Of a stretch of DNA of 6,435 nucleotides, positions 1 through 6,435 are shown piece by piece. Both the position numbers and the translations under genes were made by a program. This stretch comes from Pseudomonadota bacterium (GTDB taxonomy: Bacteria > Pseudomonadota > Zetaproteobacteria > Mariprofundales > Mariprofundaceae), in the NCBI GenBank assembly GCA_002401635.1, contig NVTQ01000083.1, positions 1,755 through 8,189 on the forward strand, read 5' to 3'. Positions within the stretch are counted from its first letter, which is position 1. Each line of letters begins with the position of its first letter. The notes under the pieces are model-generated. The model was given only the letters and a program-made list of their open reading frames with translations, did not search any database and was not told the origin of the DNA.

Positions 1-1131
1 GATCCGATTACGGGTCAAGATTACAACCGTTGCCCACGTCAGGTGGCGCAGCGTGCTTTGAAATATATCAATTCTGCAGGTATTGCTGACACAGTATACT
101 TCGGCCCTGAATTGGAATTCTTCGTTTTTGACGGTATGCGTTATAGCAATGAAATGGGTTCTTGTGGTTATACCATTGACTCTGAAGAAGCATCATGGAA
201 TTCCAATACCAAGTATGAAGGTGGAAATACTGGTCATCGCCCTAAAGTAAAAGGTGGTTATTTCCCAGTTCCTCCAGTGGATACACTGCATGAAATGCGT
301 AATGATATGTCATTGGTGATGACGGATTTGGGCATGGAAATGGAATGCCACCATCATGAAGTTGCGACTGCAGGTCAATGTGAATTGGCAATGAAATTTG
401 GTGAATTGGTTGAGCAAGCAGATAAAGCACAATGGTATAAATATGTGGTTCACAATGTTGCTGATGCACATGGTAAAACTGCAACATTCATGCCGAAGCC
501 GATTTTTAATGACAACGGAACTGCGATGCATGTGCATCAATCCATCTGGAAAGATGGTGTGAACTTATTTGCGGGTGATAAATATGCCAACCTTTCACAA
601 GAAGCTTTGTGGTATATTGGTGGTATCATCAAACATGCTCGCGCATTGAATGCATTTACCAACGCATCTACAAACTCATACAAACGTTTGGTTCCAGGCT
701 TTGAAGCGCCAGTCATGTTGGCTTATTCAAACCGTAACCGTTCTGCGTCTATTCGTATTCCAGTGGTAAACTCTGATCCAGCACGTCGTATTGAAGTGCG
801 TTTCCCAGATTGCTCAGCAAATCCATACTTGGCATTCACTGCCATGTTGATGGCTGGTCTTGATGGTATTGCCAATAAAATTGATCCTGGTGCTGCGGCA
901 GATAAAAACTTGTATGACTTGCCAGCAGAAGAAGCACTTAAAATTCCAACGGTTTGCTCTAGCCTAGATCAAGCATTGGAAGCATTGGATGCAGACCGTG
1001 ACTTCTTGAAAGTTGGTGGTGTGATGGATGATGATATGATTGATGCTTATATCTCTATGAAAATGGAAGATGTAACACAACTTCGTATGCGTCCGCATCC
1101 CATTGAAATGGAAATGTACTATTCAGTATAA
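1..1131 (+). CDS. glnA: Glutamine synthetase type I, 5'-truncated by the window edge
   Basis: Makes glutamine from glutamate, ammonium and ATP in the cytoplasm as a dodecamer; central to nitrogen assimilation. The reading frame is open from base 1, and 376 residues are present. The usual length is about 470, so roughly 95 N-terminal residues lie outside the window. The GTG at 43 is an internal Val codon, not the start: the residues before it ([13 protein letters not shown]) fit the family. Visible motifs are the metal-binding GPELEFF (window residues 35-41), [10 protein letters not shown], the [10 protein letters not shown] catalytic segment, the glutamate-flap region PGFEAPVML, and [11 protein letters not shown]. 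The adenylylation loop KNLYDLP has its Tyr at codon 913-915, exactly 71 residues before the C-terminus, as for Tyr397 of the E. coli enzyme. This marks the adenylylation-regulated GSI-beta class, which matches the glnE gene downstream. A terminator follows. No frameshift or missing key residue is seen. Confidence 0.98.
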   Translation, partial: DPITGQDYNRCPRQVAQRALKYINSAGIADTVYFGPELEFFVFDGMRYSNEMGSCGYTIDSEEASWNSNTKYEGGNTGHRPKVKGGYFPVPPVDTLHEMRNDMSLVMTDLGMEMECHHHEVATAGQCELAMKFGELVEQADKAQWYKYVVHNVADAHGKTATFMPKPIFNDNGTAMHVHQSIWKDGVNLFAGDKYANLSQEALWYIGGIIKHARALNAFTNASTNSYKRLVPGFEAPVMLAYSNRNRSASIRIPVVNSDPARRIEVRFPDCSANPYLAFTAMLMAGLDGIANKIDPGAAADKNLYDLPAEEALKIPTVCSSLDQALEALDADRDFLKVGGVMDDDMIDAYISMKMEDVTQLRMRPHPIEMEMYYSV

Positions 1132-1158
1132 GCTTAACCCAAGGTTGAATGTAAGATG

Positions 1159-1189
1159 AAAGACCGTCACGCAAGTGGCGGTCTTTTTT
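1159..1189 (+). terminator. Intrinsic terminator after glnA
   Basis: A stem of 12 base pairs has its left arm at 1159-1170 and its right arm at 1175-1186, with one T-G wobble and a GCAA (GNRA-type) tetraloop at 1171-1174. A run of six T at 1184-1189 overlaps the end of the stem. It lies 28 bases after the glnA stop and should end glnA transcripts, separating glnA from the antiporter gene. A smaller hairpin (about 1134-1148, loop CAA) sits just upstream and has no T run of its own. Confidence 0.93.
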
Positions 1190-1237
1190 CATATCTTCTT
1201 TCTGAACAAACTTGCGATGTTAAGCCATGACAATAAC

Positions 1238-1242
1238 AGGAG
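1238..1242 (+). promoter_or_regulatory. Shine-Dalgarno AGGAG deciding a TTG start
   Basis: AGGAG ends 6 bases before the TTG at 1249 but 15 bases before the in-frame ATG at 1258. The spacing favours TTG as the start of the antiporter gene. No convincing -35/-10 pair was found between the glnA terminator and this site, although a promoter is expected there. Confidence 0.7.
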
Positions 1243-1248
1243 TCTTTA

Positions 1249-2853
1249 TTGGAATTCATGCTATCTTCAATTGATTATAAAGACCCGCTTTGGATAGCGG
1301 TTGCTTTCCTTTTTGGTGCTTTGAGCCGCGCGTTGGGCTTGCCGCCACTTGTCGGGTTTCTAGTAGCTGGATTTTCACTTAATTATGCTGGTGCGCAAGG
1401 TGGGGAATTTCTTAATGAGATGGCTGACCTTGGCATCACGCTACTGCTTTTTTCTATTGGTCTTAAATTAAAAATAAAAGAGTTGCTTCGTACGGAGATA
1501 TGGGGTGGTGCCCTAGCGCATATGTTGATATTTAGTATTGTGTCCATTGCCACATTACTACTGCTCAAGCAAATGAGCTTGCCTTTGTTTGAGGAATTAT
1601 CGTTTTTGAATATGTTAATTCTTAGCTTTGCGTTGTCTTTTTCAAGCACCGTTTTTGTGGTTAAAGCCCTTGAAGAACGTGGTGACTTTCTTTCTCAGTA
1701 CGGGCAAATTGCCATTGGCATATTAATTATTCAAGATTTGGTAGCAGTTCTTTATTTGGGTATATCACAAGCAAAAGTACCATCGTTGTGGGCGGTGGCT
1801 TTGGTTGTACTCATTATCCTTGCACGACCTCTGATGATTAAATTATCAACCAAAGTTGGGCATGGGGAACTGCTGTTGCTTTTTGGCTTATCAATGGCTT
1901 TGGGCGGTGCCTCATTGTTTGAAATGGTTGATATGAAAGCAGACCTTGGGGCTTTGGTGTTTGGTGTTTTGCTGGCAAACACTGCGAAGGCTGATGAGTT
2001 ATCCAAAGCTTTATTTGGTATAAAAGAGTTGTTTTTGGTTGGATTCTTTTTGAGTATTGGTATGGCTGGTTTGCCTGATATGACCACGCTCTTGGTTGTG
2101 GCTATATTATTAATACTATTATTGATTAAAAGTGGTTTATTTTTGTTGTTGTTATCGCGCTTTAAAGTAAAAATATATCCTGCAAGCAAAGCATCCATAG
2201 CACTTGGAAATTTTAGTGAGTTTGGGCTGATTGTTACGATTGTCGCAGTATCGCAAGCATGGATATCAACAGATTGGCTGGTTGTTATGGCACTGTTGGT
2301 TGCGGTTTCATTTGTTATTTCTTCAACACTTAATAAACGCTTTGATGATTTGTTTTCGCGATTCCAGACAAGCCTACAAAAGATACAAGCTATTGAAGTA
2401 AAAGAAGATGGGGCAGCCATCAACTTTAGCGATGTTCAAGTATTGGTCTGTGGTATGGGACGTGTTGGTAGTGGTGCTTATGACTATCTTGTTGAAAGAC
2501 AAAAAAAGGTAATCGGCTTAGATTTCGATGAGAATATTGTAAAAATGCAGTCTGTGAATGGTCGAGAAACTTATTGCGCTAATGTGAGTAGCTCTGATTT
2601 TTGGTCATTCATGGATATAAAGAATACTACGATTGAATGTATTTTTCTCTGTGTTTCCAACGTTGAGGCGAACAAAGAAGCTGCAAACCTGATTAGACAA
2701 TCGGGGTTTGAAGGTAAGTTAAGTGCGGTGTCGCTTTATCCAGATGAAGAGAAAAGCTTAATGGAGAGTGGTGTTGATACGGTTTTTAATATCTATACAG
2801 AAGCAGGCGCTGGACTTGCTCAGCACAGCCAGAAATTTTTTACAATTAAGTAA
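1249..2853 (+). CDS. CPA2 (Kef/YbaL-type) monovalent cation:proton antiporter with RCK/TrkA-N domain
   Basis: Inner-membrane antiporter or channel-like transporter expected to exchange K+ (or Na+) for H+. The protein has 534 residues. Residues about 13-365 hold roughly 11-12 hydrophobic segments of the Na+/H+ exchanger fold. Family marks are LPPLVGFLVAGF near residue 31, SSTVFVVKALEERG near 131, the ion-binding QD (Gln162-Asp163) in IIQDLVAV, and GNFSEFGLI (Glu324). A cytoplasmic Rossmann domain begins near residue 396 with VLVCGMGRVG (GxGxxG, Gly402-Gly407), the nucleotide-binding TrkA-N/RCK domain that gates such proteins. The protein ends soon after this domain, with no TrkA-C domain. Its length resembles E. 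coli YbaL (about 558) more than KefB (about 601). TTG is preferred as start on ribosome-site spacing; ATG at 1258 would remove only three residues. It is flanked by nitrogen-control genes, but nothing in the sequence proves a shared role. The transported ion cannot be told from sequence. Confidence 0.92.
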   Translation: MEFMLSSIDYKDPLWIAVAFLFGALSRALGLPPLVGFLVAGFSLNYAGAQGGEFLNEMADLGITLLLFSIGLKLKIKELLRTEIWGGALAHMLIFSIVSIATLLLLKQMSLPLFEELSFLNMLILSFALSFSSTVFVVKALEERGDFLSQYGQIAIGILIIQDLVAVLYLGISQAKVPSLWAVALVVLIILARPLMIKLSTKVGHGELLLLFGLSMALGGASLFEMVDMKADLGALVFGVLLANTAKADELSKALFGIKELFLVGFFLSIGMAGLPDMTTLLVVAILLILLLIKSGLFLLLLSRFKVKIYPASKASIALGNFSEFGLIVTIVAVSQAWISTDWLVVMALLVAVSFVISSTLNKRFDDLFSRFQTSLQKIQAIEVKEDGAAINFSDVQVLVCGMGRVGSGAYDYLVERQKKVIGLDFDENIVKMQSVNGRETYCANVSSSDFWSFMDIKNTTIECIFLCVSNVEANKEAANLIRQSGFEGKLSAVSLYPDEEKSLMESGVDTVFNIYTEAGAGLAQHSQKFFTIK

Positions 2854-2886
2854 GCTCTTGTTTGTGATTTACAAGATAGTGTAAAA
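2838..2886 (+). other. Nested AT-rich inverted repeats across the antiporter stop codon
   Basis: TTTTACA at 2838-2844 pairs with TGTAAAA at 2880-2886. Inside it TCTTGT at 2856-2861 pairs with ACAAGA at 2871-2876. The structure spans the stop codon at 2851-2853. No T run follows, so it is not a standard intrinsic terminator; it might be a weak 3' end or mRNA-stabilising structure. AT-rich pairings of this size can occur by chance. Confidence 0.25.
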
Positions 2887-2890
2887 GTAA

Positions 2891-2981
2891 GGGTAGGCAA
2901 TCTCCTGACTCATGCAGCCACGAGGCAGTTCCATTGCACGGATTTTTTCTGTTAATGTAGCAATAGTAGCTATGCATGACC
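2891..2981 (-). promoter_or_regulatory. Possible degenerate cobalamin-riboswitch-like element, minus strand
   Basis: Read on the minus strand, this stretch holds several blocks in the order expected of a cobalamin (B12) riboswitch. GGTCATGC (2974-2981) sits where the opening GGT lies. AACAGAAAAAATCCGTGCAA (2934-2953) resembles the AAxAGGGAAxCCGGTGxAA core with GGG lost. GGAACTGCCTCG (2921-2932) resembles GGAACTGCCCCG. GAGTCAGGAGATTGCC (2896-2911) closely matches the 3' GAGTCAGGAGACCTGCC box. The CAACTGT segment and the P6 and other internal arms are missing. No minus-strand gene follows, because the antiporter gene lies there in the opposite direction. It may be a relic, a compact variant, or chance similarity. 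The block consensus is recalled from the family; no covariance-model search was run. Confidence 0.33.
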
Positions 2982-2992
2982 GTGCTTTTTTT
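2936..2992 (+). terminator. Possible intrinsic terminator or attenuator in the glnE leader
   Basis: GCACGG at 2936-2941 is perfectly complementary to CCGTGC at 2980-2985, and seven T follow directly (2986-2992). The 38-base loop holds a smaller hairpin: GC-A-ATAG (2960-2966) pairs with CTATGC with one bulged A. The long loop makes this weaker than a classic terminator. A four-pair local stem, GCAT/GTGC (2974-2985), could also serve. It would end antiporter transcripts or attenuate transcription into glnE, whose ATG is 23 bases further on. Confidence 0.4.
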
Positions 2993-3015
2993 CCGTGTTG
3001 TATTAGACTAGCTGA

Positions 3016-5745
3016 ATGAAATCAGATTTTTCTACAATGATTCCAATCTCCCAGCAAGCTGATGCAAAACGCTTGTTAGAATGCTCACCCCTGTTTGAAA
3101 GTTTAATGCGTATGGCGAATGAGCAGGACTATTTGGCTGTGTTTCATGATAAGCAGCATGCAGTTCTGCCAGATAGCGGTGAGATCTGGATGCCGAGTTT
3201 AGATAGCAGTGACATGGCGGAATGTATGCGGCATTTACGCCAGCTTAAACAACGAAGTATGCGCCATATTATTTGGTGGGAGCTAGGTGTTCATGGTGGT
3301 ATCGAAGCTTCATACCAATCAATTACCCATGTGGCCGAAGCTCTTTTACAACAAGCTGTTGAAATGGCAATGCGATTGATTGTGCCGCGTTTCGGTATGT
3401 TGAAGGGCGGTACATTTTGTATCATAGGTTTGGGTAAACTGGGTGGCAAAGAATTGAATTTAGGCTCAGATGTTGATCCTCTATTTATCTGGCAAGGGCA
3501 TGGCAATACTGAAGGTGGGCGAAATAGTGTGCCTGCCAAAGAATATTATAATCACTTATCTCGGATGCTCATCAAGCTCATGTCGGAGCCCACGGATTGC
3601 GGTATTGTTTGGCCTGTAGATATGCGGCTTCGACCAGGTGGTGATGGGGCTGCGATTTGCTTGAATTTGGATGCCACACTTTCCCATTATCTGGATTATG
3701 GACAGACATGGGAGCGTGCGATGCTTATCAAGGCGCGACCTGTGGCAGGGGATATAGCTTTGGGCAAAGCATTTGTAGAGGGTGTTTCCCCGTTTGTTTT
3801 TAAGCGTTACCTTGATTATAGCAGTGTGGCGGCACTGGCGGACATGAAGCAGCGTATTGATATGCAAGCTGGGCATGTAGAAATTGGTGAAGGTTTTGAC
3901 GTGAAACGTGGCAGTGGCGGGATTCGTGAGATTGAATTTGTTATTCAATCGATGCAGTTGTTGCATGCTGGGCGCGATACTTGCTTGCGTGTGCAAGAAG
4001 GAAAAGCTGCGTTGGATTTATTGCATCAGAAGAATTTTATTTCTGCTGAAGAAGCAGAAAAGTTATTTGAATCGTATTGTTTTTGGCGGCAGGTGGAGCA
4101 TGCAATTCAGGCACGAAATGGTGAGCAGACTCATATTTTGCCAGATGATTATGAAGACTACCTTTCTAAGGCATTGGGCATCAGCAATATCAAGCAAGTG
4201 ATGTTAAAATACAGTGCTTATGTGAAAGAAATATTTACTGAGCGTGTATTGCCTGTTTCAGATATTAAAAATTCATCTGAAAGTTGGCTTGTGGGCTCTT
4301 GCTTGGATAGCTATTCAAAATTGAATGAGCATGACCGAGAAGTGATGCAGAAAGCTTTAACTCAAATAGATGAGCAGCTGCTGCGGGGGTTGTTGCCTGA
4401 GCGAAGTCGCAAGCAAGTGGAGATAATTTTGAGTGTGGCAATGCCGTATTGGTTGGATGATGTGAATGGGGCGCAAGCTGTTAGAGCATTTTCAAACCTG
4501 CTGCATTCAATTGCTGGTAGGGCAACATGGATAGATTTATTGGCGACACATCGCGGTGCTTTAAGATGGCTTATTGGTGTGTTATCTGCCAGCCGTTATT
4601 TGGCGGAACATATTGTAAAAAAACCATCTTGGCTTGAATGGCCATTGGCAAGTGAGCGTGGCGGCACGGAGATTGATGCTCTATGCGAGAAGCTTGATGC
4701 CTTGCAGGGCAATGAGGATGAAGGGGAGTTTCTAGCTTCTTTGGGGCATTTGATTGATCAGGCTAGGGTGCAGTGTGCATTGGCAGTAGATGCGCATGAG
4801 GCTGATCCATCCACGATTGGAGATTGGCTGGCAAATGTGGCGGATGCTGCGGTTCAGGCGTGTTTACGCGCTAGTTTAGTGCAATTAAAATTACCGCTGG
4901 ATTTTCCTATGGTGGCATTGGCATTGGGCAAACATGGGAGCCGTGAAATGGGCTTGGTCTCGGATTTGGATATGGTCTTTGTATTGGCTGGCGATCCAGA
5001 TATTGATATCAATGGGCGTTCATCAAGAGAGTGGGCACAGCGATTGGGGCGTAGAATGATTCGCCAGTTAACAGGTAACCCACCGTTTGGTGCGGGTTAT
5101 GAGTTTGATGCGCGCTTGCGCCCATCGGGTAACAGTGGTGTGTTGGTCACAACGCTGCATGGGTTTCATGACTATCAATTGCACGAGGCGCATACGTGGG
5201 AGCATCAGGCTTTATGCCGAGTACGTGCGGTCACAGGTTCTGAGGATGTAAGAGCGAAGGTGATGGCTGTTGTGCAAGAAGTGTTGCTTATGCCTCGTGA
5301 TAAACAAGATCTTGCTACGGACATATTGGAAATGCGCCAAAAAATGTTGGATCATTTGGCGAGTAAGAGCAAAACGATGATAGATTTAAAACATGATGCG
5401 GGTGGTTTGGTCGATATTGAGTTTTTGGCCCAATATGCATGTTTGGCATTTGGCTCTCAGCAGGCTGGACATTATTCGACAACCCAAAGCTTGTTAAGCT
5501 TACCTGCGAGCTCGCCTAAAGCTTGGCGAGATGCCGCAGATATGCTGGCAGAAGCTTATGTTTCATATAGGGAAATGGAAAATGCTTTGCGTGTTGAGCT
5601 TTGGCAATCCATTGGGCAATTAAGTTTGGATAATCAAGCCGCTGAGTGGGAAACGATGCGTCGGCATGCAAGGATCAAGAGTCCGCAAACTTTGCAAAAA
5701 ATAATGCTGCAAGTGCATGGCTACTTTCAGCAATTGCTGACTTAA
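3016..5745 (+). CDS. glnE: Bifunctional glutamine synthetase adenylyltransferase/deadenylylase
   Basis: Cytoplasmic enzyme that attaches AMP to the regulatory Tyr of glutamine synthetase (lowering its activity) and removes it by phosphorolysis, normally directed by PII protein and glutamine. The 909 residues are near the E. coli length of 946. Both nucleotidyltransferase domains are complete. The N-terminal (deadenylylase) half has GLGKLGGKELNLGSDVD (residues 138-154, Asp152/Asp154), VDMRLRPGG (201-209) and GGIREIEF (301-308). The C-terminal (adenylyltransferase) half has LGKHGSREMGLVSDLDMVF (637-655, Asp650/Asp652), DARLRPSG (698-705) and GGLVDIEF (796-803). Helical linkers join and follow them. 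The C-terminal half carries KHGS where KLGG is usual, and Pro155 follows the N-terminal DxD. ATG 3016 is the first possible start, because TGA lies directly before it in frame; no clear Shine-Dalgarno is present. Its target, glnA, lies two genes upstream. rsmB follows after 54 bases. Confidence 0.97.
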   Translation: MKSDFSTMIPISQQADAKRLLECSPLFESLMRMANEQDYLAVFHDKQHAVLPDSGEIWMPSLDSSDMAECMRHLRQLKQRSMRHIIWWELGVHGGIEASYQSITHVAEALLQQAVEMAMRLIVPRFGMLKGGTFCIIGLGKLGGKELNLGSDVDPLFIWQGHGNTEGGRNSVPAKEYYNHLSRMLIKLMSEPTDCGIVWPVDMRLRPGGDGAAICLNLDATLSHYLDYGQTWERAMLIKARPVAGDIALGKAFVEGVSPFVFKRYLDYSSVAALADMKQRIDMQAGHVEIGEGFDVKRGSGGIREIEFVIQSMQLLHAGRDTCLRVQEGKAALDLLHQKNFISAEEAEKLFESYCFWRQVEHAIQARNGEQTHILPDDYEDYLSKALGISNIKQVMLKYSAYVKEIFTERVLPVSDIKNSSESWLVGSCLDSYSKLNEHDREVMQKALTQIDEQLLRGLLPERSRKQVEIILSVAMPYWLDDVNGAQAVRAFSNLLHSIAGRATWIDLLATHRGALRWLIGVLSASRYLAEHIVKKPSWLEWPLASERGGTEIDALCEKLDALQGNEDEGEFLASLGHLIDQARVQCALAVDAHEADPSTIGDWLANVADAAVQACLRASLVQLKLPLDFPMVALALGKHGSREMGLVSDLDMVFVLAGDPDIDINGRSSREWAQRLGRRMIRQLTGNPPFGAGYEFDARLRPSGNSGVLVTTLHGFHDYQLHEAHTWEHQALCRVRAVTGSEDVRAKVMAVVQEVLLMPRDKQDLATDILEMRQKMLDHLASKSKTMIDLKHDAGGLVDIEFLAQYACLAFGSQQAGHYSTTQSLLSLPASSPKAWRDAADMLAEAYVSYREMENALRVELWQSIGQLSLDNQAAEWETMRRHARIKSPQTLQKIMLQVHGYFQQLLT

Positions 5746-5799
5746 ATCATGCAACTGTTACGGTGGTGAATATAAAAATGCTTGTTTATAAAGGTGGTG

Positions 5800-6435
5800 A
5801 TGGGATTGTATAAACAATCAGGTTCGGTGCGTATGTTGGCAGTGCAGGTGTTGGTGCGTGTATTGGAAAAAAAATATAAGGTGGACTTGACTTTAGAGAA
5901 GTTGGGCGCGAATTTGGATGCGCGCGATCGAGGGCTGTTGCATGAGTTGGTATTGGGTGTGTTGCGTCGGTTCTTTTCTTTGGAAGCAGATTTTTCGCGT
6001 TTTTTAAAGCAAAAACCTGATAGTGAAGCGCGTATGACATTATTATTAGGAACCTATCAATTGCGCCACATGCGTGTGCCTAGCCATGCCGCAGTATCGG
6101 AATGTGTGGAAGTGATGAAAGTATTGCAACCCAAAGCGGCGGGTATGGTTAATGCCGTGTTGCGTAAAGTTGCAGCGAGTGAGCAGCCAAGCAAGTTAAA
6201 ACCGCATCAGCGTGCTGAGTTACCCAAGTGGATATATAGCCTGTGGCGCGATGCTTGGGGTGCTGAAAGTGTGCAGGACTTTTGTTTATCATTGCAAGTG
6301 CCACCGCGTTTATGTGTGGCGGTGTTTATGGATCGTGATGCTTGGATAAAGCAGGTGAGTGAGATGGGAATTGAAGCGGAAAAAGGCGAATTTTCACCTT
6401 ATGCCGTGTTATTACCCGTAGGTACACAGGTGCCA
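5800..6435 (+). CDS. rsmB: 16S rRNA (cytosine-967-C5)-methyltransferase, 3'-truncated by the window edge
   Basis: RsmB (Sun/Fmu) uses S-adenosylmethionine to methylate a cytosine (C967 in E. coli) of 16S rRNA. Only the first 212 residues are in the window; the frame stays open to the last base. Residues about 8-130 form a NusB-like RNA-binding domain. Marks are RMLAVQVLVRVLE, LDARDRGLLHELVLGVLRR, LLLGTYQLRHMRVPSHAAVSECVEV and GMVNAVLRK, matching the family pattern of an arginine-rich start, a D-x-x-LLxELxxGVLR segment, and YQL...R(I/V)P.HAA. Residues about 165-212 enter the linker before the methyltransferase domain, whose catalytic cysteines are beyond the edge. ATG 5800 is preceded by AAAGG at 5790-5794 with a 5-base spacer. 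GTG at 5794 or 5797 and ATG at 5833 are in frame but less likely. It lies 54 bases after glnE with no terminator seen between, so co-transcription is plausible. Confidence 0.93.
   Translation, partial: MGLYKQSGSVRMLAVQVLVRVLEKKYKVDLTLEKLGANLDARDRGLLHELVLGVLRRFFSLEADFSRFLKQKPDSEARMTLLLGTYQLRHMRVPSHAAVSECVEVMKVLQPKAAGMVNAVLRKVAASEQPSKLKPHQRAELPKWIYSLWRDAWGAESVQDFCLSLQVPPRLCVAVFMDRDAWIKQVSEMGIEAEKGEFSPYAVLLPVGTQVP

Noticed and set aside
43..45. GTG as a possible start of a shortened glutamine synthetase
   Set aside because: The frame is open back to base 1 and the preceding residues align with glutamine synthetase, so the gene simply begins outside the window.
1752..2423. Open reading frame of 223 codons on the minus strand
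   Set aside because: It lies wholly inside the antiporter gene in antisense. Its product is Ser/Asn/Thr-rich with no recognisable domain and reads as the complement of hydrophobic codons.
2934..2963. Possible sigma-70 promoter for glnE using TTGCAC (2934-2939) as the -35 box
   Set aside because: Spacing to TAATGT (2953) is only 13 bases, and the box at 17-18 bases (TAGCAA) matches TATAAT poorly. Not supported well enough to annotate.
3556..3996. Open reading frame of 146 codons on the minus strand
   Set aside because: It overlaps well-conserved glnE sequence in antisense and shows no domain or ribosome site of its own.
3908..4201. Plus-strand reading frame of 97 codons in another frame within glnE
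   Set aside because: The glnE frame here carries family motifs such as GGIREIEF without interruption, so this frame is incidental and not evidence of a frameshift.
5778..5813. An 11-codon plus-strand frame (MLVYKGGDGIV) overlapping the rsmB start, considered as a leader peptide
   Set aside because: No ribosome site precedes it, its codons show no regulatory bias, and overlaps this short arise by chance.
5786..6040. Minus-strand reading frame of 84 codons over the rsmB start
   Set aside because: The plus strand clearly encodes the NusB-like domain of RsmB; the opposite frame is Pro/Thr-rich and has no recognisable features.

Overview
The window carries four genes, all on the plus strand: the 3' part of glnA (glutamine synthetase), a CPA2/Kef-type monovalent cation:proton antiporter, a complete glnE (the bifunctional adenylyltransferase that controls glutamine synthetase), and the 5' part of rsmB (16S rRNA m5C methyltransferase). 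A type I glutamine synthetase with a Tyr adenylylation site together with a two-domain GlnE points to a proteobacterium of moderate, slightly AT-rich composition. A gammaproteobacterium or a relative such as a zetaproteobacterium would fit, but the sequence alone does not fix the genus.

Layout: 1-1131 is glnA, missing roughly its first 95 codons. A strong intrinsic terminator follows at 1159-1189. The antiporter gene (1249-2853) uses a TTG start chosen by its Shine-Dalgarno spacing. A 162-base gap (2854-3015) precedes glnE and is the most unusual part of the window. On the plus strand it has a stem followed by seven T and a competing upstream pairing, which looks like a terminator/attenuator. 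On the minus strand it has ordered sequence blocks resembling a shortened cobalamin riboswitch with no gene to control. glnE runs 3016-5745, and rsmB begins 54 bases later at 5800 and leaves the window at codon 212. No gap exceeds 300 bases. No tRNA, rRNA, CRISPR array or insertion sequence was recognised.

How the genes relate: GlnE covalently modifies the Tyr of the glutamine synthetase subunit (Tyr codon at 913-915), so an enzyme and its modifier are encoded close together, though in separate transcription units. The antiporter between them has no established role in nitrogen control. rsmB is a ribosome-modification gene that may be co-transcribed with glnE. Most of the window is ordinary core-genome content. 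The glnE leader is the part that merits a closer look.
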